From assembly GCF_002994745.2 (NCBI RefSeq), contig NC_037092.1:24515001-24579000 (forward strand): a stretch of DNA of 64,000 nucleotides, given 5' to 3'. Below the pieces are notes generated by a model that searched no databases, had not been told where the DNA came from, and saw nothing but the letters and a program-made list of their open reading frames with translations. The stretch is from Rosa chinensis (Eukaryota > Streptophyta > Magnoliopsida > Rosales > Rosaceae). How positions within the stretch are numbered: position 1 is the first letter of the stretch; the number at the start of each line of letters is the position of its first letter. This document shows positions 1-10,676 of this stretch, one piece after another. The position numbers were made by a program, and so were the translations under genes.

Positions 1-1690
1 GTTTGAGCCGTCAACTCTCTCTCTAAAAACCTAGGGTTAGGGTTTCAGTTCAGTGCTTCTCCTTGTCAATAAGATGTCTTCTGTTGATGCAATGGCTGCT
101 AGACTAGCCTCCTCTCTTGCTATCACTGAAGGCAAGAGGCCGATTGATTTGCGACCTACGCAGGGTAAGGGTTTGCGACAGGCAAACATATTCTTGGTGG
201 GCAAGCTCCTCACTGCTCGGGATTTCAAGGTCAAGTCTTTCATGGGGATGTTTTGCAACGCCAGGAGGGTTAATGGGTCGTTGCAGGTGGAGGAAGCTAA
301 AGGGAAGAGGGTGTTATTCACACTGTCGGATCCGTCTGATCGAGTTCGGATATGGTGGGGTGCCCCATGGGGGTATAATCACGCGCCGGTGGCTCTAGCT
401 TTGTATGATGGTATCATGCCGGTGGAGAAAGTGCCCCTAGCCATGGCATCATATTGGATAACTCTTCAGGGAATACCACCAGCGTTTCGGTATGAACGTG
501 TCATGACCATGATCAGCTACACGCTGGGGGATTTTCAAGAAATTGAAAAGAATGCTAAGAAGACTGGGAAACTCCAGATTAGGGTTGAGATACCTTTGAA
601 TAAACCATTGCCTTTCAAGCGGTGGTACTTGGTGGAAGATGCAGTCGAGTTTCGCTGTCAATTCCGTTATGACAAGCTTTTCGGAAGATGCTCTGTATGT
701 GGATTAGTCACACATGTGGGTTTGCCATGCTCCGGACCGGCGCTGGATGAAGACGATGATGAAGCCGAGAGAATTGTTTTGGGGTCCCAGAACACGGTGT
801 CAGAGATGAACGGTGGGGGCTCGCCGGGAGTTTGGACGGGGTCAACATAGGGGCATGCTAGTGGTAGTGGGCTCACTATTAGTGTAAGAGCTAGGGTTAC
901 CACCGTGTCCACCGTTGGTATTGCGGACTCCAGATCCTGGTCCGAGTGGGGAACCATGTTTGAATGCTTTTTTTCCAAAGCAGAAGCGACATGTTGTGGT
1001 GCGTGAACTTCAGGGGACAGCGGAAACTCCAGAACGCATCACTGGCAAGTGTCGAGACAGAGAAGACAGCCTGACTATCTCCCCTAAGAAACTGAAATTG
1101 AGTTTGGAGGTAGGTAAGAGAAATCTCATTCTTGATTCTGAAAATCTTGGCCTGGACCTTATACAGGAGGAGACTCATTCTGGGAGTATGAAGCGGAAGC
1201 GAGGACGACCTTCTGGCAGTAGAAATAAGTCGTCGTCTAGTGGCAAGCAGCAGACCTCAAAGCATAGTGAGGGTAAGGAGAAGAATAAGTCTCCAACGAT
1301 GAAGCAGTCTGTGGGGAAACACTCCAACCCGAAAGGGAAGGAGTTGGCTCTTTTTTAGTTTCTGTTACTTGGGGTAAAGCTTGTGTGAGAGTGTATGGAC
1401 TTCTATGAGTCTTCTATGACGTTTCTAGTTTCTTACTTGTACCACAATTGCGTGATTGGCAAGGAAGGGCTAGTTGAATGATTTCATTTCCGTAGAGGGC
1501 AAGGTTTATACATTCTTAGATAGGCTTGCTTAAAAGCGAGCATTCCAGAGATTTTAATGATCTACTCTAGCTTAGATAGTTTAGTTCGGATTTTCTTGCC
1601 GAGTTTTGCTTTTGTAAGTTATGGTAGACTCTAGCCTATTGGCTGTTGATCTAATGAATTCAACTTCTATTTCACAAAAAAAAAAAAAAA
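1..1690 (+). mobile_element. LINE-like non-LTR retroposon, ORF1 only, 5' end outside window
   Basis: An ORF1-type coding remnant (74-1358) is followed by about 320 bp of non-coding sequence and a poly(A) run at about 1676-1690, continued by an AAATA simple repeat. This is the usual 3' end of a plant L1-type element. There is no endonuclease or reverse transcriptase ORF between the ORF1-like region and the tail, so this copy is either internally deleted or a non-autonomous derivative. The 5' end lies at or before base 1, so no target-site duplication can be tested. A telobox-like motif (TAGGGTTAGGGTTT) sits in the leader at about 33-46. Confidence 0.65.
74..1358 (+). pseudogene. ORF1-like protein: DUF4283 plus zinc knuckle, interrupted
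   Basis: The first open stretch runs from ATG at 74 to the stop at 850. It shows the DUF4283 pattern (motifs NIFLVGKLL, FTLSD, RIWWGAPW, WITLQGIPP) followed by a zinc knuckle of the CCHC_4 type (FGRCSVCGLVTHVGLPC). DUF4283-knuckle proteins are typically LINE ORF1 or gag-like nucleic-acid-binding proteins. The reading frame then shifts. A basic C-terminal tail rich in Lys, Arg and Ser (MKRKRGRPSGS) is open in another frame from 915 to 1358. The AT-hook-like KRGRPSG motif suggests nucleic acid binding. The internal stop and frame change make it a probable pseudogene. The open frame extends upstream to 53 only through a non-ATG codon. Confidence 0.6.
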
Positions 1691-2406
1691 TAAATAAATA
1701 AATAGATAAATAAAATCGTTGAACTGTGAAACGTTGTTCAAATTCAATGATATTTTAGGACATGTATCGTGACACACATATTCTTTTAGTGTTGACATTT
1801 CTCAATTTCCACATAGCTAGAACTGCTAACACCAAAAGCCTTACCCAGATTCAAACTTGACCTTTGAAGCCGAGCCGGTCTGTTTCTTTCCTCTCACGTC
1901 ACAGCCCTTTTGTGGGTCTAGTGTGGAAGAAGACTGAAGGTTGGGAGGAAGGAATGTAAGCCCGTAAGAGACATGTGCCCAAAAGAGTAAAAATGGCCTT
2001 GATTTATCTTCTCCCATCTCTCTGTTTGTCACCTGTAGCATCTCTCTGTTTGTCACCTGTAGGCTCTCACTAGCTAAGAAACTCGGTGAACAATTTCTTA
2101 CTTATCCTTATCCTTCAAAAAGGAAGTCTCTCTGACTCTGCAAGTTCCTAATGTTGATCTGAGTGAGACTGACAAATTTGGCGATCAACTGTCGTCAGCT
2201 AAATCCTTTTGCCAACAAATTTTTGTCGGCAAAGCCTCCTAAACAAAACTTTGCCGACCAAGTTGGCAAAGCGGCATCCGAGGGTATATGTCCAGTCTCT
2301 CCCAGGACTACTTGCTATTTGTGTGCAAGTACTTCTTCAGGTCTCACTCGATGCAGAAATAAATATATAAACAAACCACATATAGTCCAAGCAAATTTTA
2401 TACAGA
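1691..2406. other. Intergenic DNA, remnant repeat
   Basis: No gene is supported here. There is a short direct duplication around 2012-2062 (TCTCTCTGTTTGTCACCTGTAG twice). Around 2180-2275 lie motifs of the kind TTTGCCRAC / GTCGGCAAA in both orientations, reminiscent of the subterminal repeats of CACTA elements; I could not define element ends. The 3' end of this interval is the left insertion site of the Tat retrotransposon. Confidence 0.4.
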
Positions 2407-2411
2407 GGTGA

Positions 2412-2926
2412 TGTACATGCATGTCCATTTGCAAGCATAATTAGCTATAATGAGCCACGCTCATGGTACCACCAGGGGTACCAACGCCCACCATATGGGT
2501 GACTGGCGTAAAGACAGTTAGCCGGGTTACCGCCTGAGTCCCGGATCAACCCCAAAGCACCGCCGACGCGCCGCCACGCGCCGTGTCAAGATGGCATCAG
2601 AAGCTACTGAAACTGGGAACTGAAGCACCATCAGTCCCACATCGAAAACAAGGAGAAGATCATCCTCTTCCTCACCTATAAAAGGTCCTTTCCTCTCTCC
2701 TCATTTATTACGCATTCAATACTTACCTACTGTTACTTTGTCAACATAAATACATTGACTAACTTAGGCATCGGAGAGTTGAAGACCGCCCGGCGCGGTC
2801 TCCCTCTGACGCCCATTGTATTTTATTTGACAGGTAACGGGAACCACTCACAACAAAGGTATCGATCCGCCTGCCGGATCAGCGGTAACTAGGGTCCAGC
2901 TACCGCTAGACTTTTAGACATCAACA
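2412..2926 (+). repeat. 5' LTR of the Tat element
   Basis: It starts TGTACATGCATG and ends GACATCAACA. It contains the promoter described separately and is identical to the 3' LTR except at 2690. The equal lengths, terminal TG/CA and flanking GGTGA duplication fix the ends to the base. Confidence 0.95.
2634..2684 (+). promoter_or_regulatory. LTR promoter: snRNA-type USE plus TATA box
   Basis: GTCCCACATCG at 2634-2644 is an exact match to the plant snRNA upstream sequence element consensus (RTCCCACATCG). TATAAAAG follows at 2677-2684, leaving 32 bases between the two. In plant snRNA genes a gap of about 33-34 bases directs RNA polymerase II, and one helical turn less directs polymerase III, so this arrangement is of the polymerase II kind. 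The same pair is present in the 3' LTR. The motif match is seen directly; a role in transcription of the element is inference. Confidence 0.6.
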
Positions 2927-2947
2927 TTGGCGCCGTCTGTGGGAATC
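2927..2947 (+). other. Primer-binding site
   Basis: TTGGCGCCGTCTGTGGGAA follows the 5' LTR immediately. TGGCGCCGT matches the complement of the 3' end of plant tRNA-Asp (CCA plus acceptor stem). The following bases diverge, so the exact primer tRNA is not certain. Confidence 0.7.
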
Positions 2948-2979
2948 CTTGAACAGAAGGTCATCCCATCACAGTTACC

Positions 2980-5900
2980 ATGACTAACGGTAGCGGGGGA
3001 AATATCGGGGAGCAGGCAGACCAGTCCGCCGTTCCCCAACCCGCCCGCCCAGCGGTAAGCATCAACCGCGCACTATTCAACACCCCGGTCAACCCAGGCG
3101 GTGAAACAAATCCAAGCAGCAGCCGTCCCCCAGGTCAGGACCTCACCGCCTTGTATGAACTGGCGCTGGCGGACCTCCACAAAGCAAACAGAGAGCGCGA
3201 GCAGGAACGCAAGGAGAAGGCGGAGGCCCAAAACCAAGTGGCCACGCTGATGACACGTTTCGACGAGCTAAGGCGAACGCTGGACGCAAACGCCAACCCT
3301 GCACGAAGTGAGCAGTCACACAGCACCAGACACAGCCGGCCTACCGCTGGTATAGGACCCATCGTGCAAATGCAGGTACCGCTAAGCCCACCTGAGCTGG
3401 CAGGAATGGGACCACCCCCTATCCCACACCTGCCGGAGCAGGAGGCGGAGTCATCGCTGCGCACCCACCACTCGAGGACTAGAACAAGGACTGAGGGTAA
3501 TCTACCCATTCCCGGGCGGGGGTTCGCTCCGCGGAACGCCCGAGCGGGCCCCGCTGGCGACGCAACCACCCAAATTTTGGAGAGGATGCAGCAGTTAGAA
3601 CGGAGATTAATCCTGGCGGAGGCAGGCACCCCGGCGCCAGCCCCAAACCCACTCTTCGCGTCCAGGCCAGGCCCATTCACCGCCACAATTTTGCAAGCCG
3701 TCAGACCAGCGTTTGCAAAGACCCCAAAAATGTCACATTATAGCGGTAAGACCGATCCCTTCGTCCACATGGACACGTTCAAGAAGGTCACCAACAACAA
3801 GGGATTTGATGACGCCACCCTGTGCCACTTGTTCAGCGAAACGCTGGATAGTGAGGCAATGAGTTGGTTTTTCGAGTGTCCGCCAGGGTCCATCGACTCA
3901 TTCCACGCATTATCTCATGCTTTCCTCTCTCGATTCATCTTGTTGTCCGCCGGTCATCACAACACGAGCCAGTTGTTTGGCGTCAGACAGGGAGGGGACG
4001 AATCATTGAAGGCATTCGTCACAAGATGGCGAGCGGCAGCATCTCAGTGCCGCGATCTCGATAAAACAATGGCTTCGGCGGCTTTCAAGCAGGGACTCCT
4101 CAAGGGACCATTCCTATATCACCTCAACTACAATCATCCAAATGCGGCGTATGATCACCTTATGAGTGAGGCGGTCATTCATGCCCAGGCAGAGTTTATC
4201 ACATATGGAGAAACCCCACCGCCACCAGCAACACCAACAAAGTCATCTCAACCCTCCTCCAGCCATCAAGAGACCGCCAGCAAAGCCCCCACTGCACCGC
4301 CAGCTGACAAGAAGAGGGAATGGCAGCAGGGCGGTTACCAAAGCAAGAGGCAGAAAGACAACCACTACAAGGGCAACCGCCAATCCCAGGGGGACAATCG
4401 CAACAAGCAGACGGAATCCTCTCAGCGGTATGCAGTGTTCACCGTCCTCACAGCCTCGTACGAGGAGATTTACAATCAGTGCAAGGATCAGATACCACCG
4501 CCACCCTCGCCGAGATTCCCCAAAAAGGGTAAGCCAAGAAACACCGGCATGTGGTGCAAGTACCACGAGGACAGCGGTCACAATACCAACAGTTGCAACG
4601 CTCTCAAAACAACCATTGAGACCCTATACCGGGACGGCAAGATGGATCAATTCAAGGTGCGCCAACCGCCACCTGTGATTGCCAACATTGAGCCACTGGG
4701 CCGCATCAACACCATCGACGGCGGGGCTCCAATCACCAACATGTCTCACAGGGCAAGAAAGCGTTACGCACGCGCCAATCACCCAAAGGAAGTCTGTAAC
4801 ATCCGCTACGAGAGATCCACCAAACTCCCAAAGTCTGGTTGGGAGCCCATCACCTTCTCAGAGGAGGAGGAGCGAGGAGTGCATCTACCCCATGACGACC
4901 CATTCCTGATCGATGCCATTCTCGACAGATGGTCAGTAGGAAGAATCTTGGTGGATAGCGGATCTGCTGTCAATGTCATATTCAGCGGTTGTTACAACAA
5001 CCTTAAGCGGAACAAGAAACTACTACAAGACCATGAGCCGTTGCTTAGCTTCTCCGGCGATATCACTCAGCCGCTGGGCTCTGACTACATGCGGTTAACC
5101 ATCGGCTCCAGTCCATGTATGGCGGAGGTACATACCGAATTTATAATTGTGGACTGTTTCAGTTCGTATAACGCCATCATAGGACGGCCGGCACTCAACA
5201 AGCTCAAATGCATCATCGCCGGATACATGCTTCTCATGAAGTTCCCCACACCCAACGGCACAGGCTGTGTCAGGGGAAGTCAGCAACTGGCACGAGAATG
5301 CTACTCTACCACCATTGCGCGGTCAACCCGCCGCCACGAAATCCTAACGGTAGGAAATCAGGCACCGCCACCAGATATCTTCGAGGATCCTAGGGATGAG
5401 GAGGAGAAATACGTAAGGAAGGAACCGGTCAATCCTGAAACATCGTTGAAGGTCATCAGCATCTCTGACGAGCACCCAGAGCGGACAGTCCGCATAGGAG
5501 CTCAGCTAGACCCAGAAGTAGCCGCAGAACTCACTCAATTCCTGCGGGACAACGCCGCCGTTTTCGCATGGTCATATGCGGACATGCCAGGTATCTCTCC
5601 CGAAATCATCACACACAAACTAACCATTAAGCCATCCTTCCATCCCATCAAGCAGAGGCGAAGGGCCTTCGACGAGGAGAAATACCGCGCCATAGGAGAA
5701 GAGGTCGCCAAACTCCAGGGCATTGGATTCATCCGCCAGGTAATCTATCCCCAATGGATCTCCAACCTGGTCATGGTCAAGAAGCCTAGCGGCAAGTGGC
5801 GGATGTGTGTCGACTTCAAAAATCTCAACAAGGCGTGCCCAAAGGACAGTTTCCCTCTCCCACGCATTGATCAGCTGGTTGACGCAACCGCCGGGCATGA

Positions 5901-7065
5901 ACTCCTCAGCATGATGGACGCTTTCTCCGGCTACAATCAGATCAAGATGCATCCCAGCGATCAGGAGTGTACCACCTTCACCACCGACAAGGGCCTCTAC
6001 TGCTACAATGTTATGCCTTTCGGTCTGAAGAACGCCGGAGCAACTTATCAGCGGCTGATGAATGCTATGTTCGCTGAACATTTGGGCAAGATAATCGAGG
6101 TCTACGTGGACGACATGTTGGTCAAGAGTGTAAAGGCCAGCGGACACGTGGCAAACCTCAAGATCATAGTTACCATCCTCCTGGCCTACGGCATGCGCCT
6201 CAACCCAGAAAAATGCTTCTTTGGCGTCACCGCCAGCAAATTTCTGGGTTATATCGTCAGTGAACGAGGCATCGAGGCTAACCCGGACAAGGTGCAGGCC
6301 ATACTCGACCTGGCAGACCCTGAGTATAAGGTACACGTCCAATGCCTCCAAGGCAAGTTAACCGCCCTCTCTCGATTCATCTCCAGGCTCACTGACAGGT
6401 GTGCCCCATTCTTCAAACTCCTCAAAACAACTCACAAGAAAGTCATCAACTGGAACCCAGAATGTCAGGCGGCGTTTCGGGGCTTGAAGGATTATCTGGC
6501 GGCAGTCCCACTACTCTCTATCCCTGTGCAAGGAGAGACACTGTTCATATACCTAGCGGTATCGGTATCAGCGGTGAGTTGCGCCATTGTCCGGCGGGAG
6601 GGACAGGACGAGCTCCCAGTTTTCTACGCCGGCAGGGGCATGAACGGGGCAGAAACAAGGTATCCACCCTTAGAGCAGCTAGCTCTTGCACTCATCGTTG
6701 CCGCCAGGCGCCTCCGCCAGTATTTTCAAGCGCACACAATCCACGTGCTGACCAATCAACCACTGAGACAGGTAATGCAGAACCCTGAACATTCAGGGCG
6801 CCTCAGCAAGTGGGCCATCGAGCTCAGTGAATTTGACATAGACTACAAGCCAAGAACCGCCATGAAGGGTCAGGCGGTAGCGGACTTCATCGCCGAGCTC
6901 ACTGAGCGCCAGCCCAGTCCCAGCACGGAGAATGAGCCCGGGACGGAAATGATCACCGCTAAGGAGCCAGCTCCCCTACAATCAGATTGGAACCTGCATG
7001 TGGACGCTCCGCCAGCGCCAAGGCCAGCGGCGCAGGAGTCATCCTCACAGGCCCTGGGGGGCTGA
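2980..7065 (+). CDS. Gag-pol polyprotein, N-terminal part: gag, protease, RT, RNase H
   Basis: This open frame of 1361 codons starts at the first ATG after the primer-binding site. In order: a proline- and glutamine-rich N terminus; a retrotransposon gag domain (about residues 245-405); a zinc-knuckle-like CX2HX9-10C motif (CKYHEDSGHNTNSC, about 524); an aspartic protease (LVDSGSAVN, about 657); a reverse transcriptase with YVDD at about 1042-1045; and the connection RNase H (YPPLEQLALAL, about 1225). In the connection domain the usual acidic residues look degenerate (LTNQPL where LTDQPL is common), as expected in Tat elements that acquired a second RNase H. The frame is lost at the start of that second RNase H, about 7005, by an apparent one-base deletion. 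The rest of pol continues in another frame. Confidence 0.93.
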   Translation: MTNGSGGNIGEQADQSAVPQPARPAVSINRALFNTPVNPGGETNPSSSRPPGQDLTALYELALADLHKANREREQERKEKAEAQNQVATLMTRFDELRRTLDANANPARSEQSHSTRHSRPTAGIGPIVQMQVPLSPPELAGMGPPPIPHLPEQEAESSLRTHHSRTRTRTEGNLPIPGRGFAPRNARAGPAGDATTQILERMQQLERRLILAEAGTPAPAPNPLFASRPGPFTATILQAVRPAFAKTPKMSHYSGKTDPFVHMDTFKKVTNNKGFDDATLCHLFSETLDSEAMSWFFECPPGSIDSFHALSHAFLSRFILLSAGHHNTSQLFGVRQGGDESLKAFVTRWRAAASQCRDLDKTMASAAFKQGLLKGPFLYHLNYNHPNAAYDHLMSEAVIHAQAEFITYGETPPPPATPTKSSQPSSSHQETASKAPTAPPADKKREWQQGGYQSKRQKDNHYKGNRQSQGDNRNKQTESSQRYAVFTVLTASYEEIYNQCKDQIPPPPSPRFPKKGKPRNTGMWCKYHEDSGHNTNSCNALKTTIETLYRDGKMDQFKVRQPPPVIANIEPLGRINTIDGGAPITNMSHRARKRYARANHPKEVCNIRYERSTKLPKSGWEPITFSEEEERGVHLPHDDPFLIDAILDRWSVGRILVDSGSAVNVIFSGCYNNLKRNKKLLQDHEPLLSFSGDITQPLGSDYMRLTIGSSPCMAEVHTEFIIVDCFSSYNAIIGRPALNKLKCIIAGYMLLMKFPTPNGTGCVRGSQQLARECYSTTIARSTRRHEILTVGNQAPPPDIFEDPRDEEEKYVRKEPVNPETSLKVISISDEHPERTVRIGAQLDPEVAAELTQFLRDNAAVFAWSYADMPGISPEIITHKLTIKPSFHPIKQRRRAFDEEKYRAIGEEVAKLQGIGFIRQVIYPQWISNLVMVKKPSGKWRMCVDFKNLNKACPKDSFPLPRIDQLVDATAGHELLSMMDAFSGYNQIKMHPSDQECTTFTTDKGLYCYNVMPFGLKNAGATYQRLMNAMFAEHLGKIIEVYVDDMLVKSVKASGHVANLKIIVTILLAYGMRLNPEKCFFGVTASKFLGYIVSERGIEANPDKVQAILDLADPEYKVHVQCLQGKLTALSRFISRLTDRCAPFFKLLKTTHKKVINWNPECQAAFRGLKDYLAAVPLLSIPVQGETLFIYLAVSVSAVSCAIVRREGQDELPVFYAGRGMNGAETRYPPLEQLALALIVAARRLRQYFQAHTIHVLTNQPLRQVMQNPEHSGRLSKWAIELSEFDIDYKPRTAMKGQAVADFIAELTERQPSPSTENEPGTEMITAKEPAPLQSDWNLHVDAPPAPRPAAQESSSQALGG

Positions 7066-8687
7066 ATGTGGAATACGCACTAAAATTCAACTTCAAAGCC
7101 TCCAACAACATGGCGGAATACGAAGCACTCATTGCCGGCCTACTCCTCGCCATCGATTCAGGGGCTGACAGCATCAACATCTTTAGTGATTCCCAGTTGG
7201 TCGTTAATCAGGTCAATGACAGCTTCCAGGCCAAGGACCAACAGTTAGCGGCATACTTGGGGTACGTTAAGACACTCCTCAAAAAATTCAAATTTCATAA
7301 CATCACACAAATCCCCAGGGAAAAGAACGCCAAGGCTGATTCACTGGCAAGGCTAGCAACCGCCCAGCCACATCAGAGTCCAGCGGACACAAGAGTGGAA
7401 TGTCTTGACAAGCCAAGTATCACAAAAACCCTGGCGGAGATCTTCAACATTGAGGTCAATACCAGCTGGATGGACGAAGTCATTGAGTACAAGCGCAACG
7501 GCACATTGCCGGACGACAAAGTTAAGGCGCGACAACTCCAGCGGAGGGCAACCCGCTACAACATCCAGAACGGCAAGCTGTACCGCCAGGGATTCACCCA
7601 TCCCAACCTCCGCTGCCTAACCCCAGAGGAGGGAAAGGTCGTTCTGGCAGCAATTCATAGCGGAGAATGCGGAAACCATTCAGGCGCCAGATCCTTAGCC
7701 AATCGCACAATGCGACAAGGCTATTTTTGGCCTACTCTCGGCGACGATGCCCGCCAGGTAGCAAGATCATGCCACAAGTGCCAACAATTTGCTGACATCC
7801 CGCATGCACCGGCGGAACCACTATCGGTCATCGTCGCCCCATGGATCCACTCAACTTGGGGCCTGGATCTGATGGGAAAATTTCAAACCGCCAAGGGCCA
7901 GTTCAAGTACATTATAGTGGCTATCGACTACGACAGCAAGTGGATAGAGGCGGAACCACTAACAGCAATAACTACCGCCAAGGTAATTCACTTCCTCTGG
8001 AAGAACATCTACTGCCGTTACGGTGTCCCACACACGATAATCACCGACAATGGCACACAATTCAACAACAAGGAGCTCATCTCTTTCACCGCCAACTTGG
8101 GTACTAAGATGAGTTTTGCATCTGTCGCCCACCCCCAGACCAACGGTCAGGTCGAAGCAGCAAACAAGATAATCAAAAGGCTGCTGAAGAAAAAACTCGA
8201 CAAAGCAAAGGGTCTATGGGCGGAGAAACTCCCGGAAGTTCTATGGGCCATCAGAACAACCCCAACTTCCGCAACAGGTGAAACTCCCTTCTGCATGATG
8301 TTCGGAACGGAGGCTGTCCTGCCCATTGAGGTCTCTCAACCTACCGCCAGAGTCGAGGGCTACAGCCCAGAGACCAACACTGACGGCATCAACCTGGACA
8401 AGGACCTCCTGGAGGAAAAGCGACACAGGGCCCACCTATGCAACCTGCAAAACAAGCAGCGGGTATCGCGTTTCTACAACGCCAGAGTCAAGGCCCGAAA
8501 CCTCCAACTGGGGGACTGGGTAATGAAGGAAGTCATTCCACCGCCAACAAAGCTTCGCCCAACTTGGGAAGGTCCATACAAAATTGTGGAAGTCGTTAGC
8601 CCAGGCACCTTCTACTTAATGGACAAGGACGGCGTCACAACGACCCACCCTTGGAATATCGAACACCTTCGGTATTATTACAAATAG
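6987..8687 (+). CDS. Pol, C-terminal part in shifted frame: archaeal-type RNase H and integrase
   Basis: This continues pol after a frame change near 7005. The real protein would enter from the upstream frame, since the open stretch begins at a TTG. The archaeal-type RNase H shows NMAEYEALIAGL, FSDSQLV and AKADSLARL. Its first catalytic Asp lies in the upstream frame next to the break (LHVD). The integrase follows with an HHCC zinc-binding region (HSGECGNHSG, then CHKCQ) and the D,D,E core (LDLMG; TDNGTQF; VEAANKI). It ends with a GDWV-type C-terminal domain and stop at 8687. Everything after the break is open, so the lesion looks recent. Overlap with the upstream frame is 6987-7065. Confidence 0.9.
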   Translation: MEPACGRSASAKASGAGVILTGPGGLNVEYALKFNFKASNNMAEYEALIAGLLLAIDSGADSINIFSDSQLVVNQVNDSFQAKDQQLAAYLGYVKTLLKKFKFHNITQIPREKNAKADSLARLATAQPHQSPADTRVECLDKPSITKTLAEIFNIEVNTSWMDEVIEYKRNGTLPDDKVKARQLQRRATRYNIQNGKLYRQGFTHPNLRCLTPEEGKVVLAAIHSGECGNHSGARSLANRTMRQGYFWPTLGDDARQVARSCHKCQQFADIPHAPAEPLSVIVAPWIHSTWGLDLMGKFQTAKGQFKYIIVAIDYDSKWIEAEPLTAITTAKVIHFLWKNIYCRYGVPHTIITDNGTQFNNKELISFTANLGTKMSFASVAHPQTNGQVEAANKIIKRLLKKKLDKAKGLWAEKLPEVLWAIRTTPTSATGETPFCMMFGTEAVLPIEVSQPTARVEGYSPETNTDGINLDKDLLEEKRHRAHLCNLQNKQRVSRFYNARVKARNLQLGDWVMKEVIPPPTKLRPTWEGPYKIVEVVSPGTFYLMDKDGVTTTHPWNIEHLRYYYK

Positions 8688-9100
8688 TCATGCCGCTACC
8701 CAAGAGCATCTTGACTTAGCTAAATTTTTGTTCAATATTTAGCTAAGGGAGGCTACCCAACGGGTACTACCCCTCTTTTGTAAACGCTGATCAGTCGGCT
8801 ATCAATGAAACGAGGAATTATTCAAACCATTGTTACCAAGTCTAGCACTGAGGGCAACTGGCAACGCCAGGAATCGTCAGCGGACCACGTCCGCTACGTG
8901 GTGCACTTGGACCAATTTTAATTCCTTTAATGTTTCATTGCTTGGCAAAAGAAAAATCTCTACGTCAAAACTCTAGCGGTACAAACACATCATGACAAAC
9001 GTCAAACTCTGAAATTTCATTTCAGGGCTGGGACTCCCCACCCAAAATAGTTCATTATTACAGTAAAAAAAAAAAAAACCTATGGAAGTCTCAGCTGGCT
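8688..9100. other. Retrotransposon spacer between integrase and antisense gene
   Basis: There is no coding sequence. An A-rich run sits at about 9065-9079. This interval is the 3' side of both the sense pol gene and the antisense gene, so both transcripts must terminate or be processed here or beyond. I see no confident poly(A) signal. Confidence 0.4.
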
Positions 9101-10645
9101 TCAGCGGTTGTCTTCGGCTTCTCCGGTTTCAACTGGCGGCGGCACGACCGATCGGCTCGCCTGATCGGACCCTCGAGCTGTCGGGCTGGGAGTCTCCATT
9201 GTACCATCCGCCCGGGTGTGTGCCTCCAGAAATCCGGCACGTGACACCTCCGACGGGGTCTGCTGGGGAGTCTGCCGGGACCTTTCCGGCGGATGGGAGC
9301 CACTTTCCCCGCTGCCCGAATGGGTACCTGCCGCAGTGGGAGGCACGACTTCTGTCTCCGGCGGGACACCCTCGACCACCGGCACGTCGGGCTGTGACGC
9401 CTTTACAAAGTCAATGGCGCCCTTCCGCGTCAACATGTCTATATTTGCCCGGGCCCCAGACTTCGCCGCTTCGGTCAATGTCTTTTTATACTCCGCCGAC
9501 ATCTTGAACGCTTCAACGGCGGCGGCTGCAGAAGAACTCTGTTCATTTTTCAGGCGGTTGACCTCCCCGTCCAGCCGCTGCATCTCACCCAGTCTGGCGG
9601 CAGACTCCCGCTGCACAATAATGAGCTTCTTATCTTTAGCGGCTATCCGCTCCTGCAGCAATGCGATCTCCTGCTCCAACTGGGAGACGCGTTCATTCCT
9701 CTCCAGGTCCCGCCTTATGGCCGCATTAAGCTTGCCGCGGGCGTCCGCATAGTCACACTCCGCCTTGGCCAGCCCCTGCTCGGCCTCCGCCAATCTCTCC
9801 TTGGCCTCCGCCAGCTCCCTCTGGAGACCTCCGATCTCCCCCCTGAGCTCTTCCTCAATCCGGGGCTGCTTAGACGCCGCCTCGAACATATCATGTAACC
9901 CCGCAGATATTTGACCAAACGCCGAGCTGAAGGGCGATTGGTCAATTGTCGTCGGGCGCGATATGCCCGCCAGACCCCCGAACCCCAGCCGCTCGCACAA
10001 ATGGAAAAGGAACGCCCGCTCCCCTTCTGTCATGAATGGCGCATACTCGGCAAAGGAGTCCAGATCACTGACGGCTGCTGCCTCCCCCTCCGCCACTGCA
10101 CCCTTCGACGCAGCTTGTCGAGCCTTCTTTTGTTGGCGGACTCCGATCACCACCTCTTCTTCCTCTTCCTCGACGGGGGAGTCAGGCTGCCGGCGTTTTT
10201 TCTCCAACGCCCGTTGTGTCCCAGCAGCGGTCCTCGTCACCCGCACCGGCGGCTCACCCCGGGACTCGGTGGCAGTCCCCGTCGGCTGCACCGTCTTCTT
10301 TTGAGGACCGCGCCGGGTGGTAGGCATCCGCTCCCGCGGCCTTGTACCAACATTCCCCCTCTCCCCGCCACCCACTTGGGTGTCCGCCTGCACTACCGGC
10401 AGGCCATCCTCACCCAGATGGGAGTGGTGCGGCATCGGCAGCTCCACCGCAACCTCAGACTGGCTCAGCACCAGCGTCTCCGGGTTCACCACCGTCTGCT
10501 GGGCCGCCAGCCCCTCGGCATACATAGCCTCCAGAAAATTTTCTATCTCGGCACGATCCATTGCTTTTTCGAAAGCGTCGCGACTAGATTTGTTACCGGG
10601 CGGGGTTTCTGAAAAGAAAAACACAAACACCCGTCAGTCCGGATC

Positions 10646-10676
<31 letters not shown>

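Noticed and set aside
3135..3686. 183-codon minus-strand frame inside gag
   Set aside because: Shadow of the gag frame in GC-rich sequence, without recognisable domains.
6987..7065. Programmed ribosomal frameshift between the two pol frames
   Set aside because: No slippery heptamer or stem was apparent at the break, and a single lost base explains it; kept only as a check in the findings.
9911..10612. Long plus-strand frames opposite the antisense gene
   Set aside because: They are shadows of exon 4, which has consistent splice sites, coiled-coil composition and family similarity on the minus strand.
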